From Bog-473 sp963744225 (lineage in GTDB: Bacteria > Actinomycetota > Acidimicrobiia > Acidimicrobiales > RAAP-2): 64,000 nt of DNA. The notes under the pieces were generated by a model. It did not search any database. It had not been told where the DNA came from and was given only the letters and a program-made list of their open reading frames with translations. Location: contig CAVUSV010000004.1 in assembly GCA_963744225.1 (NCBI GenBank), positions 372,001-436,000 on the forward strand, given 5' to 3'. The translations under genes and the position numbers were made by a program. Below, in pieces: positions 7,879 through 17,206 of the stretch (its first letter is position 1; every line of letters begins with the position of its first letter).

Positions 7879-9018
7879 ATGAGGTTCGTGGATGAGTACA
7901 GGGACCCGACGACGGCCAGTGCACTGGTAGCCCAGATCACCGCGCTGGCCGGTGACGACGCGTTCAAGTTCATGGAGGTGTGCGGCGGCCACACCCACAC
8001 CATCTACCGGCACGGGATAGAACACGTCCTTCCAGCCAACGTCGAGCTGGTACACGGCCCCGGGTGTCCGGTCTGCGTCATCCCGATGGGACGGGTGGAT
8101 GACGCGATCGCCGTCGCGAATCAGCCCGGCGTCATCTTCGCTTCCTTCGGCGACATGATGCGCGTACCCGGCAGCAGGGGCAGCCTCCTCGACGCCAAGG
8201 CCGGCGGCGCGGACATCCGCTTCGTGTACTCGCCTCTCGATGCGCTCCGGCTCGCGGTGGAGAACCCGGACCGAGACGTGGTCTTCTTCGCGGTCGGCTT
8301 CGAGACGACCGCTCCGTCCACCGCACTCACGTTGCTCGAAGCCCGGTCCCAACAGGTCGCGAACTTCTCAGTCTTCTCCAACCACGTGACGATCGTCCCG
8401 CCCCTTCGGGCCATCCTCGAGTCCCCGGATCTCCGACTCGACGGCTTCCTCGGTCCGGGGCACGTCTCCACCGTGGTCGGGCAGCGGCCTTACCGGTTCG
8501 TGCCAGCGGAGTACGGACTGCCCCTCGTCACAGCCGGTTTCGAGCCACTTGACATCCTGCATGCCATCGCCATGCTCCTCACCCAAATCCGAGAGGGACG
8601 CTGTGAGGTCGAGAATCAGTATTCGAGGGTCGTCCGCGATGCGGGCAACCCGCGCGCCCTGGCCGTGCTGGCTGAAGTCTTCGAGCTCCGCCCTCACTTC
8701 GAATGGCGGGGGTTGGGATTTATTGCGCAGAGCGGCCTCAAGTTGCGGCCAGAGTTCGCTGCGTTCGACGCCGAACTGCTCTACTCCATTCCGAATGTCC
8801 GGGTGGCGGATCCCAAGGCATGCCAGTGCGGCGAGGTGCTTAAGGGCGTGATCAAGCCTTGGGAATGCAAAGTATTCGGCACCGCGTGCACCCCCGAAAC
8901 CCCCATCGGGACCTGCATGGTCTCCTCGGAGGGTGCGTGCGCGGCGTACTACAACTTTGGGCGGATGCACCGCGAGGCTGCGGTCACGCTGGGGCGGCGC
9001 AGCGGATCGCCGACATGA
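7879..9018 (+). CDS. hypD: Hydrogenase maturation factor HypD
   Basis: This 379-residue Fe-S protein assembles Fe(CN)2CO with HypC. Conserved segments are MEVCGGHTHTIYRHG, HGPGCPVCV, SFGDMMRVPGS, FFAVGFETTAPS and the C-terminal cysteine cluster (CQCGEVLKG, WECKVFGTACTPETPIGTC, EGACAAYY) that holds the [4Fe-4S] centre. The ATG at 7879 gives the family length. The stop overlaps the hypF start by ATGA. Confidence 0.96.
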   Translation: MRFVDEYRDPTTASALVAQITALAGDDAFKFMEVCGGHTHTIYRHGIEHVLPANVELVHGPGCPVCVIPMGRVDDAIAVANQPGVIFASFGDMMRVPGSRGSLLDAKAGGADIRFVYSPLDALRLAVENPDRDVVFFAVGFETTAPSTALTLLEARSQQVANFSVFSNHVTIVPPLRAILESPDLRLDGFLGPGHVSTVVGQRPYRFVPAEYGLPLVTAGFEPLDILHAIAMLLTQIREGRCEVENQYSRVVRDAGNPRALAVLAEVFELRPHFEWRGLGFIAQSGLKLRPEFAAFDAELLYSIPNVRVADPKACQCGEVLKGVIKPWECKVFGTACTPETPIGTCMVSSEGACAAYYNFGRMHREAAVTLGRRSGSPT

Positions 9019-11381
9019 GCGGCGCAGCCACGCCGGGGGTCGCGGTGCGACTCCGTCTCCGCGTGGCCGGCCTGGTCCAAGGTGTCGGGTTCAGGCCCTA
9101 CGTACACCGGCTGGCGAGCCAGCTTGAGCTCGCCGGCCACGTCGGGAACGACACGCGTGGCGTGTTCATTGAGGTCGAGGGCCCGAAGGAAGCGGCAGAC
9201 GAGTTCATGAGCCGCCTCGTCACCGATGCGCCCGGCGCCGCCCGTATCAACGACGTGTGCGCCCGGCCCATGCCCCCGAGCGGCGGGACGGGCTTCGCGA
9301 TCGTCGAGAGCCGGGGCCGGGGCGCGGTCCGGACGTTCGTGTCGCCCGACATCGCGACCTGCGGCGACTGCCTTGCCGAGCTGTTCGACCCCGCGAACCG
9401 GCGGGCGCGCTACCCGTTCACCAACTGCACCAACTGCGGGCCACGGTTCACCATCACCCTCAGGCTTCCCTACGACCGGCCCAATACGACCATGCGCGGC
9501 TTCGCCCTGTGCCCGGCGTGTGCAGCCGAGTACCACAACCCCGCCGACCGGCGCTTCCACGCGCAGCCGATCGCCTGCGCGGACTGCGGCCCGCGCCTGT
9601 GGCTGGAGGACTCGGCCGGGTCAGATCCGGTCGTCGGATCGGATGCGGCCATCGCGGCCGCGCAGGCGGCACTCGCACGGGGGGAGATCGTCGCGATCAA
9701 GGGTCTCGGCGGGTACCACCTGGCTTGCGACGCAGGCTCCGATGCCGCCGTGCAGCGGCTACGAACACGGAAGCACCGCCTACAGAAGCCATTCGCCGTG
9801 ATGGCCCGTGACCTCGACGTGGCCCAGACGCTGGCCCGCATCGACCCGTTGGAGGCGGAACTCCTCACCTCGGCCCAGCGGCCCATCGTCCTCCTGCACC
9901 GGCGTACGGGCTCGCCCGAATCGGCCGTCTCTACATTGGTGGCACCGGGCAACCCACGGCTGGGTGTGCTGCTCCCCTACACGCCGCTGCATCATCTGCT
10001 CCTCGCTCCGACCCCGGGGTCCGGTGACCGGGCAGCGGTGCCCGACGTGCTGGTCATGACGAGTGGCAACCTCACCGATGAGCCGATTTGCTACGAGGAT
10101 GACGATGCACGCCGACGATTGGGAGCTATTGCCGACGCGTGGCTGGTGCACGACCGACCCATCCACGTCCCGTGCGACGACTCCGTGCTCGAGATCGACC
10201 CGGGCAGCGGGAGCGAGCTGCCGCTGCGACGTTCACGTGGGTACGCCCCCTTGCCCCTCCGGCTCCCGTTCACGGCGGGGCCGACGCTTGCGGTCGGGGG
10301 TGAGCTGAAGAACACGTTCTGCCTCGCTGCGGGCAAGGACGCGTTCATGAGCCAGCACATCGGCGACATGGGCAGCGTCGAGACGTGGGCTGCCTTCGAG
10401 CGCTCGACCCGTCAGATCGCCGGCCTGTACGGCATCCTGGCGCCGCGGCTGGCAGCCGATGCGCACCCGGGCTACCAGACAAAGCGATGGGCAGAGGGTG
10501 CTTCCTCGCACCCGGTGGCCGAAGTGCAGCACCACCATGCCCACATCGCGTCGGTGATGGCCGAGCACGGGGTCCCAGTGGGCCGGCGCGTTATCGGCAT
10601 CGCGTTCGACGGGACGGGGTTCGGAATGGACGGCACGATCTGGGGCGGGGAGGTCCTCTTGGCCGGATACGGGGAGTTCGAGCGCGTCGGGCACCTCAGG
10701 TCGGTGCTGCTACCCGGTGGCGAGGCCGCCATCCGCCGGCCTTGCCGCACGTCGCTGGCGCACCTGTGGGCGGCCGGGATTGAATGGGCGGACGACCTGC
10801 CGCCGGCGAGCGCCGTGTCGACCAAGGAGCGGGCGGTGCTGGCGCGCCAGCTCGAACGTGGGACCGGGTGCGTGGCGACATCGAGCATGGGGCGCCTGTT
10901 CGACGCGGTGAGCTCGCTGCTCGGCCTGCGGCACCAGGCGACCTACGAGGCGGAGGCGGCCCTGTGCCTGCAATGGGTGGCCGAGAAGGCGTTCGAAGTA
11001 GGCGTGCCCCCCCTCCCTTACCGCTTCGACCTGACCGGCACGGAGTTGGATCCATCCTCCGTCCTCCGAGCGCTGGTCGAGGACTTGCGCCGCGGTGCGG
11101 ACATCGGCGCCATGGCTGCGGGCTTTCACGCCGCCGTCGCCCGCGTGATCGGCGATGCGACGGAACGCCAGCGGGCATGCTCGGGCATCGACGTCGTCGC
11201 CCTGAGCGGCGGGGTCTTCCAGAACGCACTACTGCTCGGCCTTGCCCGTCTCGAGCTCGAGACACGGCATTTCCGCGTCCTGACGCACCGGGTCGTGCCA
11301 CCCAATGACGGCGGCCTCGCACTGGGACAAGCGGCGATCGCGGGCTACCGTGCCGCCGCGACCGGGTCGGGGGAAGCGTGA
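9015..11381 (+). CDS. hypF: Carbamoyltransferase HypF
   Basis: This 788-residue enzyme makes the carbamoyl group that becomes the cyanide ligands. The N-terminal acylphosphatase domain has VQGVGFRPYVHRLA. Two Zn-finger pairs follow (CGDC...CTNCG, then CPAC...CADCG), then a YrdC-like domain (KGLGGYHLACDA, TSGNLTDEP) and a Kae1-like domain with VQHHHAHIASVMAEHG and a late GGVFQN. The ATG at 9015 lies in an ATGA overlap with hypD; upstream extension of the frame is inside hypD and is rejected. It is uninterrupted despite its length. Confidence 0.96.
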   Translation: MSGAATPGVAVRLRLRVAGLVQGVGFRPYVHRLASQLELAGHVGNDTRGVFIEVEGPKEAADEFMSRLVTDAPGAARINDVCARPMPPSGGTGFAIVESRGRGAVRTFVSPDIATCGDCLAELFDPANRRARYPFTNCTNCGPRFTITLRLPYDRPNTTMRGFALCPACAAEYHNPADRRFHAQPIACADCGPRLWLEDSAGSDPVVGSDAAIAAAQAALARGEIVAIKGLGGYHLACDAGSDAAVQRLRTRKHRLQKPFAVMARDLDVAQTLARIDPLEAELLTSAQRPIVLLHRRTGSPESAVSTLVAPGNPRLGVLLPYTPLHHLLLAPTPGSGDRAAVPDVLVMTSGNLTDEPICYEDDDARRRLGAIADAWLVHDRPIHVPCDDSVLEIDPGSGSELPLRRSRGYAPLPLRLPFTAGPTLAVGGELKNTFCLAAGKDAFMSQHIGDMGSVETWAAFERSTRQIAGLYGILAPRLAADAHPGYQTKRWAEGASSHPVAEVQHHHAHIASVMAEHGVPVGRRVIGIAFDGTGFGMDGTIWGGEVLLAGYGEFERVGHLRSVLLPGGEAAIRRPCRTSLAHLWAAGIEWADDLPPASAVSTKERAVLARQLERGTGCVATSSMGRLFDAVSSLLGLRHQATYEAEAALCLQWVAEKAFEVGVPPLPYRFDLTGTELDPSSVLRALVEDLRRGADIGAMAAGFHAAVARVIGDATERQRACSGIDVVALSGGVFQNALLLGLARLELETRHFRVLTHRVVPPNDGGLALGQAAIAGYRAAATGSGEA

Positions 11382-12120
11382 CCGACGTGGGCACCACCGG
11401 GGGATCGCCGAACAGAGCCGGACCGGCCGAGGACCTGGCGCCGGCCGCACTTGCCCTGGCCGGCCGGTTCGCCGCTGGCGCCACCCTGTGGTGCGTGGCG
11501 CCGCAGTGGCCCGCCCACGCCCGCCACGTCGCCGTCGAGTTCGTGCACCCGGTCATCGTGGGGAAGCGTGCGCTGCCGGCGGTCAGCGTCGACGGGCCCG
11601 AGGCAGTCGAGTCCGTGCGCCTGCTCTCCCGGCCGGGGGACCTCCTGCTGTGCGTCAGCATCGCGGATGATCCAGTGGCCCGCGACCTCGTCACCCGGGC
11701 CGATGCCTGGGGTCTCACCAGTCTCTGGCTCGGTGCCGGCCCGAGACCCGGCGGGCGGGAGGCGCCCGCGCCGACCATATGGTGTGGCTGGACACTGCGG
11801 ATCCGGCCTTCGCCGCGCGGTCCGGCGACCTCGTGCTGCTCTACCACCTGCTGTGGGAGCTGACCCATGTCGTCTTCGAACATCCCGGGCTGCTCACCCC
11901 GGAGGCCGAGTGCACCGACGACGTCTGCGTGACCTGCTCGGACGAGGGCCGGGTGGCCGAAGTCCGCGCCGTGCTGGCCGAGGGTCGGGTCGAGGTGCTG
12001 GCGGGCGGGCAGACCGAACAGGTCGACGGCCGACTGGTGGAGAACCTTCGGCCCGGTGACCTCGTCCTCGTGCACGCCGGCGTCGCCGTGACCAGCCTCA
12101 CAGCGGGGCGCGGATCATGA
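11378..12120 (+). CDS. SIS-like domain plus HypC/HupF-like domain protein, apparent frameshift
   Basis: The gene starts at GTG 11378 (GTGA overlap with hypF). The first about 130 residues (ALALAGRFAAGATLWCVAP, VHPVIVGKRALPAV, GDLLLCVSI) look like a sugar-isomerase-type Rossmann half. The frame then changes near 11765-11769 (one base missing) and continues ADHMVWLDTADP to the end at 12120. The last part (CVTCSDEGRVAEVRAVL, GRLVENLRPGDLVLVHAGVAV) resembles HypC/HupF chaperones. It ends in an ATGA overlap with the next gene. Composite length is about 247 aa. Confidence 0.72.
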
Positions 12121-12800
12121 GCGCCGCCGAGCCGACGGGGTTCCTCTATCCCTTCATAGGGGCGGAGGAGCGGGACGTCGGCGCCCTCGTGACGGACCTG
12201 GTCATGTCCGCCCGGGGAAAGATGGAGGAGTCGGCCGCCCTGCGCGCCGACACGCTCGATCGTTGCGCCGAACAGGTGGAGCGCGCCGGGGCCGCCATGG
12301 CAGAGCGCTTCTCCCGGGGAGGAAGGTTGTTCAGCTTCGGCAACGGTGGCAGCGCGACCGATGCCCAGGGGACCGCTGAACTGTTCCGCCACCCACCGCA
12401 CGGAAGCCCGCTGCCCGCCCTCTCGTTCGTCGACGACCAGGCTGTCCTTACCGCCCTCTCCAACGACGTGGGGTTCGAGCTCGTCTTCTCGCGCCAGATC
12501 ATCGCCCACGCCGGCGTGCTCGACATGGCCGTCGGCTTCTCCACGAGCGGCGAATCGGCGAACATGCTGCGCGCCTTCGTGGAGGGGGCGCGCCGGGGCC
12601 TCCTCACGGTCGGACTCTGCGGCTACGAGGGGTCCGGCATGGCGGTGAGCAATGCGGTCCACCACTGCCTGGTCGTGCGCTCCGAGAGCGTCCACCGGAT
12701 TCAGGAGGTCCAGGACGCCCTGACGCTCGCCCTGTGGGAAACCGTCCAGCGCCACCTGCCCTTGCACGCCGCTTCCACAACGCACGGAACTCCGCCGTGA
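12117..12800 (+). CDS. SIS domain protein, phosphoheptose-isomerase-like, in hyp operon
   Basis: This 227-residue protein starts at ATG 12117 (ATGA overlap). The SIS core is clear: FSFGNGGSATDAQGTAELF, LSNDVGFELVFSRQI and GFSTSGESANMLRAF, as in GmhA-type proteins. Homologues sit in actinobacterial hydrogenase operons, where no sugar pathway is present, so true phosphoheptose isomerase activity is doubtful. It could act in hydrogenase maturation together with the SIS-like half of the preceding protein. The stop overlaps the hypE GTG start. Confidence 0.82.
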   Translation: MSAAEPTGFLYPFIGAEERDVGALVTDLVMSARGKMEESAALRADTLDRCAEQVERAGAAMAERFSRGGRLFSFGNGGSATDAQGTAELFRHPPHGSPLPALSFVDDQAVLTALSNDVGFELVFSRQIIAHAGVLDMAVGFSTSGESANMLRAFVEGARRGLLTVGLCGYEGSGMAVSNAVHHCLVVRSESVHRIQEVQDALTLALWETVQRHLPLHAASTTHGTPP

Positions 12801-13933
12801 ACGACGCCGCGCCGGATGCAGTCGCCGGCAACGGCAACGCAGCGGCACGCGAGAGGGAGGCTGTCGTCTTCGGGCGCATCGAGGCGTTCCGGCGCCGACG
12901 GCCTCGCCTGCGCGACGAGGTCGTGACCCTGGCCCACGGGGCCGGTGGCAAGGCGTCGGCTGCCCTGCTCGATGCCGTCTTCCTGCCCGCCTTCGCGAAC
13001 GAGCACGAGGACGGCCGGCAGCACATCCAGACTGACGCAGCCCTGATGGATTTGCCTTCGGGCGAACGATTGGCCTTCAGCACCGACTCCTATGTCGTGA
13101 AGCCCTTGCGCTTCCCCGGCGGCTCCGCCGGTCACCTGGCCGTGCACGGGACCATCAACGACCTAGCCATGATGGGTGCGCGCCCGATCGCCCTCTCCGC
13201 CGCCTTCGTGCTCGAAGAGGGTATGGCGATCGACGTCTTGCGCGAGATAGTGGCCGACATGGCGACGGCGGCGGCCTGCGCTGGCGTGCCCGTGGTCACC
13301 GGGGACACCAAGGTGGTCGACCGGGGCGCGGCGGACGGCATGTACATCACGACCGCCGGCGTGGGAGTGGTCCCTGCCGGCCGGGACCTGGCTGCGGCGA
13401 AGGTCGCTGCCGGCGACGTGGTGCTCGTGTCGGGCACCATGGGCGAGCATGGCACTGCGGTCATGCTGGCCCGCGGGGACTTGGCCTTGGAAGCGGACAT
13501 CGCATCCGACACGGCCCCGCTACACGGACTCGTCGAAGACCTCCTTGCGGCCGCACCCGGCACCCGCTGGTTGCGCGACTCAACCCGCGGGGGCGTGGGC
13601 ACCGTGTGCAACGAGCTGGCGCGTGACGCCGACGTCGTGGTGCTCCTCGACGAGGGCTCCCTCCCGATCCTGCCCGCCGTCGCCGCTGCATGCGAACTGC
13701 TCGGGATCGATCCCCTCTATGTGGCTAACGAGGGGAAGCTTGTCGCTGTGGTGCCGCCGGACCAGGCGGATGCAGCCCTAGGCGCTTTGCGCGCGAACCA
13801 ATTCGGTTCGGGTGCGGCGCGCGTCGGCGAGATCCACGCCGAGCCGCCGGGGATCGTGGTCCTGCGAACCTCCATGGGCGGGACCCGCATCGTCGACATG
13901 CTCGTCGGCGACCCATTGCCACGCATTTGCTGA
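12797..13933 (+). CDS. hypE: Hydrogenase maturation factor HypE
   Basis: This 378-residue protein dehydrates the HypF-made thiocarbamate to a thiocyanate that donates cyanide. It belongs to the PurM/AIR synthase fold: LAHGAGGKASAALLD, FSTDSYVVKPLRFPGGS, HGTINDLAMMGARP, RDSTRGGVGTVCNELA and VANEGKLV. It ends PRIC, the C-terminal Cys that carries the cyanide precursor. The GTG at 12797 overlaps the previous stop. It is the last gene of the operon; no clear terminator hairpin is visible before the island edge. Confidence 0.95.
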   Translation: MNDAAPDAVAGNGNAAAREREAVVFGRIEAFRRRRPRLRDEVVTLAHGAGGKASAALLDAVFLPAFANEHEDGRQHIQTDAALMDLPSGERLAFSTDSYVVKPLRFPGGSAGHLAVHGTINDLAMMGARPIALSAAFVLEEGMAIDVLREIVADMATAAACAGVPVVTGDTKVVDRGAADGMYITTAGVGVVPAGRDLAAAKVAAGDVVLVSGTMGEHGTAVMLARGDLALEADIASDTAPLHGLVEDLLAAAPGTRWLRDSTRGGVGTVCNELARDADVVVLLDEGSLPILPAVAAACELLGIDPLYVANEGKLVAVVPPDQADAALGALRANQFGSGAARVGEIHAEPPGIVVLRTSMGGTRIVDMLVGDPLPRIC

Positions 13934-13984
13934 CGGCTCCGTCGTTGTTCTCGGTGGACTCCTCGTGGGCCTGTAGGTCTCCTC

Positions 13985-14029
13985 GTGGGCCGCCCGGGTC
14001 TCGATCCCGGCACCTTGGGATTAAAAGTC
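13985..14029 (+). other. attL-like site: copy of the tRNA-Lys 3' end
   Basis: These 45 bases are identical to 39238-39282, which form the 3' half of an intact tRNA-Lys(TTT). Both copies read the same way on the plus strand. An intact tRNA at one edge, a 3'-end copy at the other and an integrase beside the tRNA are the classic signs of tRNA-targeted integration. The element between the two copies is about 25.25 kb. Confidence 0.88.
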
Positions 14030-14131
14030 GGAGCCCTGTCGTCCATTGAATTCCGTCCCGTCCATCGGCCCTGGTGGAGCGAGTTGGGGATTCCAGTGGT
14101 CAACTCCGAATACTGCCTCGTCCGGGTGTTT

Positions 14132-14150
14132 CAGTAGCAAACCAGTAGCA
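14132..14150 (+). repeat. Paired CAGTAGCA repeats, putative integrase arm sites (left end)
   Basis: CAGTAGCA occurs at 14132-14139 and 14143-14150, about 100 bases inside the left core site. The same octamer pair occurs inside the right end at 39158-39165 and 39168-39175, in the same orientation. Phage-type integrases with an N-terminal arm-binding domain use such short direct repeats. Confidence 0.55.
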
Positions 14151-14191
14151 GGGCGAACGCTCGGCGCTGGAACGTCATTGCGCGATTGGTC

Positions 14192-14428
14192 TCATGGTTC
14201 GTCGGTCTGAGTTCTTGGCCCGGGCCGTCGTATTCGAAAAGGGACGACATTCTCACCTTCGCTACCCTGAGGTGCCACGTCTGCGACGGTCGCGCGCCGG
14301 TAGTTCATCAGCATTTGGGCGAGGGCTTCCCCGTCCCGTGGTGCGGAAAAGACGATCGCCGCAGCGAGCTCTTTGCGACTCGTTTTCTGCGCCGCTTCGT
14401 CGACAAGGACCAACAGCCTGTCTAGCAA
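14192..14428 (-). CDS. Small hypothetical protein, possibly a gene remnant
   Basis: This open frame of 78 codons begins at a TTG, and protein-like sequence continues upstream to a TGA near 14486 (CEPKGASISWPIPLDG). The core LLVLVDEAAQKTSRKELAAA and RDGEALAQMLMNYRRATV reads like a real domain; the last 25 residues look random. No family is assigned. It lies between the left att site and the LysR gene. The rest of 13934-14491 holds only the att and arm sites. Confidence 0.35.
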   Translation of the reverse strand: MLDRLLVLVDEAAQKTSRKELAAAIVFSAPRDGEALAQMLMNYRRATVADVAPQGSEGENVVPFRIRRPGPRTQTDEP

Positions 14429-14491
14429 GCCATCGAGGGGAATGGGCCAGGAGATCGACGCGCCCTTTGGCTCGCACCTGAGTCCGAGGCG

Positions 14492-15409
14492 TCAGAGCCT
14501 CTGGTTAACGCGCACTAGTTCGTCGAGCCGCGCCACGAACCGCTCGAGGACCGGCGAGGAGTTCGACTTGCTGTAGCCCACTGCGATGTCGATTGTTGGT
14601 GCCTCGTCTTCCAGCGGTCGGCTGACGACCGACGGCGGCAGCAGGTTCTTGGCGTACTCAGGCATGAGCGCCACGCCGCGGGTGGATGCGACGAGGGATA
14701 TGGCCATTGCCAAGTTGTCGACGCCGTGATCAAATTTGATGTCGAGCCCAGAGCGGTGGAAGTAGTCCTCGGTGACGGCATGAAGCACGCTGGCCTTGTT
14801 CGAGCCGCCAATGAAGATCTCGCCGACGAGAGCTTCTGGACCTACACATGATCGTGCGGTGAGACGATGATCGCTGGGCATGAGGACGATGAGCGGCTCG
14901 GAATCGACGACGTGGTACTCCAGGTCATAGCCGGACTCGACGCGCAGGAATGCCAGATCGAGCCGGCCGCGGGCGAGTGCTTCGGCGAGATCCGGCGAGT
15001 AGTCGCTCGAGACTGTCACCTGGATCTCCTGCAGCTCGTCCTGGAGTATGTGCATCACGGGCGAGAGCCAGTTCATCTCGTGCCCCGTTTGGAAGCCGAT
15101 GGCGAACGTCTTCCGTTCGGGTTGCCCCGCTCGGCGTGCCGTTTCAACCGCTGCGTCCATGTGCATCAGCACGAGGCGGGCGTGGTCGAGAAAGACCTTG
15201 CCCGCTGGTGTCAGCTCGACGCCGCGAACGCTGCGCGACAACAGCTGCGACCCGACGTGAGACTCGAGGTCGCGGATCTGGCGGCTCAGTGACGGCTGTG
15301 AGGTGTAGAGGCGCTGCTCAGCCGCCTCCGTGAGGCTTCCCATCTCGGCGACGGCGATGAAGTAGCGAAGATGTCGGAGTTCGATGGCACTGCCATGCTC
15401 CTGAGGCAT
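14492..15409 (-). CDS. LysR-family transcriptional regulator
   Basis: This 305-residue regulator has an N-terminal winged helix (LRHLRYFIAVAEMGSLTEAA, then SQPSLSRQIRDLE and GVELTPAGKVFLDHAR) followed by a LysR substrate-binding domain. It is transcribed divergently from the aldehyde dehydrogenase at 15631, the usual arrangement for a LysR protein that controls its neighbour in response to a substrate. The inducer cannot be read from the sequence. Confidence 0.92.
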   Translation of the reverse strand: MPQEHGSAIELRHLRYFIAVAEMGSLTEAAEQRLYTSQPSLSRQIRDLESHVGSQLLSRSVRGVELTPAGKVFLDHARLVLMHMDAAVETARRAGQPERKTFAIGFQTGHEMNWLSPVMHILQDELQEIQVTVSSDYSPDLAEALARGRLDLAFLRVESGYDLEYHVVDSEPLIVLMPSDHRLTARSCVGPEALVGEIFIGGSNKASVLHAVTEDYFHRSGLDIKFDHGVDNLAMAISLVASTRGVALMPEYAKNLLPPSVVSRPLEDEAPTIDIAVGYSKSNSSPVLERFVARLDELVRVNQRL

Positions 15410-15630
15410 GTCCAGCAGCCTACAAAGTCTTTTTCAAGGCCAAAACAGAGCCATACGGTGTGACTGTTATACCTCGAGCGCCCCCGGCCCCCGCGGGACC
15501 ACGTTGACATGTACGCGTCTATCTATCTCGGAAGTGACTCAGTTCTCGGACGGGCATTGAACTGCAGTCAGAACAATGGACAGCCAGGAAGTTCCCTTCA
15601 CCCTGAAATAGAAGACCAGAGGAGACGACT
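15410..15630 (+). promoter_or_regulatory. Divergent promoter region of the LysR / aldehyde dehydrogenase pair
   Basis: These 221 bases separate two divergent genes. An ATA-N12-TAT dyad at 15453-15470 could be a LysR operator (such sites often contain T-N11-A). A TTGACA at 15504-15509 could be a -35 box, but no good -10 is seen at 17 bases. AGGAG lies just before the GTG start at 15631. Confidence 0.45.
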
Positions 15631-17061
15631 GTGACGACTATCGATTACGACTCGCTTCTGATTGGTGGTGTTTGGATTGCGGCCACAACCGACAACGTCA
15701 TCGACGTGCTATCGGCCAACACCGGACAGCTAATTGGTCGAGTGCCCGATTCAGTCGAAGCAGACATGGATGCTGCGGTTGCAGCTGCCAGAGCCGCCTT
15801 CGACGCACGGGATGGTTGGGCGACCTGGGCACCACGACAAAGGGCCGAGGTTATGGTCAGGCTCGCAGAGGCTCTCGAAACTCGAAGCGAGGAGACATCC
15901 GTGCGGGTGAGCTCCCAGAACGGAATGCCCATCACGACCTCACGCCAGGTTGAAGGCGCACAGCCGCCGCAGTACTTGCGCTACTACGCCGACCTCATTG
16001 TCCAGTCAGAAGGTGAGGAAGAGCGAGGGACTACTCTCGTGCGACGTGAGCCGATAGGCGTTGCTGCTGCGATCCCTCCCTTCAACGCCCCACAGGTTCT
16101 TTCGTTCTTGAAGATCGCGCCAGCACTTGCTGCCGGTTGCACGCTTGTTGTAAAGCCGCCGCCAGAGACGGTGCTTGATTTTTTCTTGCTGGCCGAGGCA
16201 GTCATTGAGGCGGGTTTTCCAGAAGGCGTAATCAACATCGTTCCTGGCGGGCGCGAAGCTGGGGCGTATCTCGTCAGCCATCCAGGCGTTGACAAAGTGT
16301 CCTTCACCGGTTCAACCGCAGCTGGACGCCAGATCGGCGCAACATGCGCCCAGCTTCTGCGACCAGTGACCCTTGAGCTCGGCGGTAAGTCGGCTGCGAT
16401 CATTCTTGATGACGCCAAGCTCTCAGAGCGTGCTGAACAGTTGTTCGCGGCCAGCTTCCTCATTAACGGTCAGACTTGCTTTGCTAGCACCCGAATCTTG
16501 GCGCCGGCCAACCGTTACGACGAGGTCGTTGACTTCTACACGTCGCTTGCCAGCGGAGCCAGAGTCGGTGACTCCCTCGACCCTGCTACTCAGATTGGGC
16601 CAATGGTGAGCGCACGGCAACGCGACAGGGTTGAGTCTTACATCGAAAAAGGGCTGGGTGACGGCGCCCGACTCACCACCGGAGGAGGACGCCCGGACGA
16701 CCTCGATCAGGGCTGGTTTGTCCAACCGACGATCTTTGCCGACGTGGACAACGGTTCCGTCATCGGTCAGGAAGAGATCTTTGGACCTGTGCTGGTCATC
16801 ATTCGCTACGACGGAGACGATGACGCCGTGCGTCTGGCCAACGACTCCGCCTACGGGTTAGGGGGCACGGTCTGGACAGAAGACACGGAGCGTGGCATCG
16901 CAATCGCCCGACGAATCGCGACGGGGACCATCGGGATCAACGGCTACTTCCCTGCAATCGACGCCCCCTACGGCGGTATGAAGGCCAGTGGCTTGGGGCG
17001 AGAAAACGGTCCTGAAGGTATGGCTGCCTATCAGCAGTTCCAGTCGATCTACAGATTGTGA
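15631..17061 (+). CDS. NAD(P)-dependent aldehyde dehydrogenase
   Basis: This 476-residue ALDH superfamily enzyme oxidises an aldehyde to a carboxylate. It has IPPFNAPQVLSFLKIAPALAAG, the cofactor loop FTGSTAAGRQIG, the catalytic Glu in LELGGKSAAIIL, the catalytic Cys in NGQTCFASTRIL, and EEIFGPVLVI near the C-terminus. The GTG start has a good AGGAG ribosome site. Base composition is visibly less GC-rich than the hydrogenase operon, in line with acquired cargo. It is probably controlled by the divergent LysR gene. The substrate is unknown. Confidence 0.93.
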   Translation: MTTIDYDSLLIGGVWIAATTDNVIDVLSANTGQLIGRVPDSVEADMDAAVAAARAAFDARDGWATWAPRQRAEVMVRLAEALETRSEETSVRVSSQNGMPITTSRQVEGAQPPQYLRYYADLIVQSEGEEERGTTLVRREPIGVAAAIPPFNAPQVLSFLKIAPALAAGCTLVVKPPPETVLDFFLLAEAVIEAGFPEGVINIVPGGREAGAYLVSHPGVDKVSFTGSTAAGRQIGATCAQLLRPVTLELGGKSAAIILDDAKLSERAEQLFAASFLINGQTCFASTRILAPANRYDEVVDFYTSLASGARVGDSLDPATQIGPMVSARQRDRVESYIEKGLGDGARLTTGGGRPDDLDQGWFVQPTIFADVDNGSVIGQEEIFGPVLVIIRYDGDDDAVRLANDSAYGLGGTVWTEDTERGIAIARRIATGTIGINGYFPAIDAPYGGMKASGLGRENGPEGMAAYQQFQSIYRL

Positions 17062-17206
17062 CCGCCTGCCCGGCCCGGACGCGTTCTAGACCTTCGACAC
17101 CAAAACCCAAGAGACGGTGTCCGTCCTTGCCCAAGGGCCTCTGTGATCTTGAGGGACGCCCGAACTTAGTCCCTCAACCGAATCGTTCGATCTCCAAAGG
17201 AGCGAC

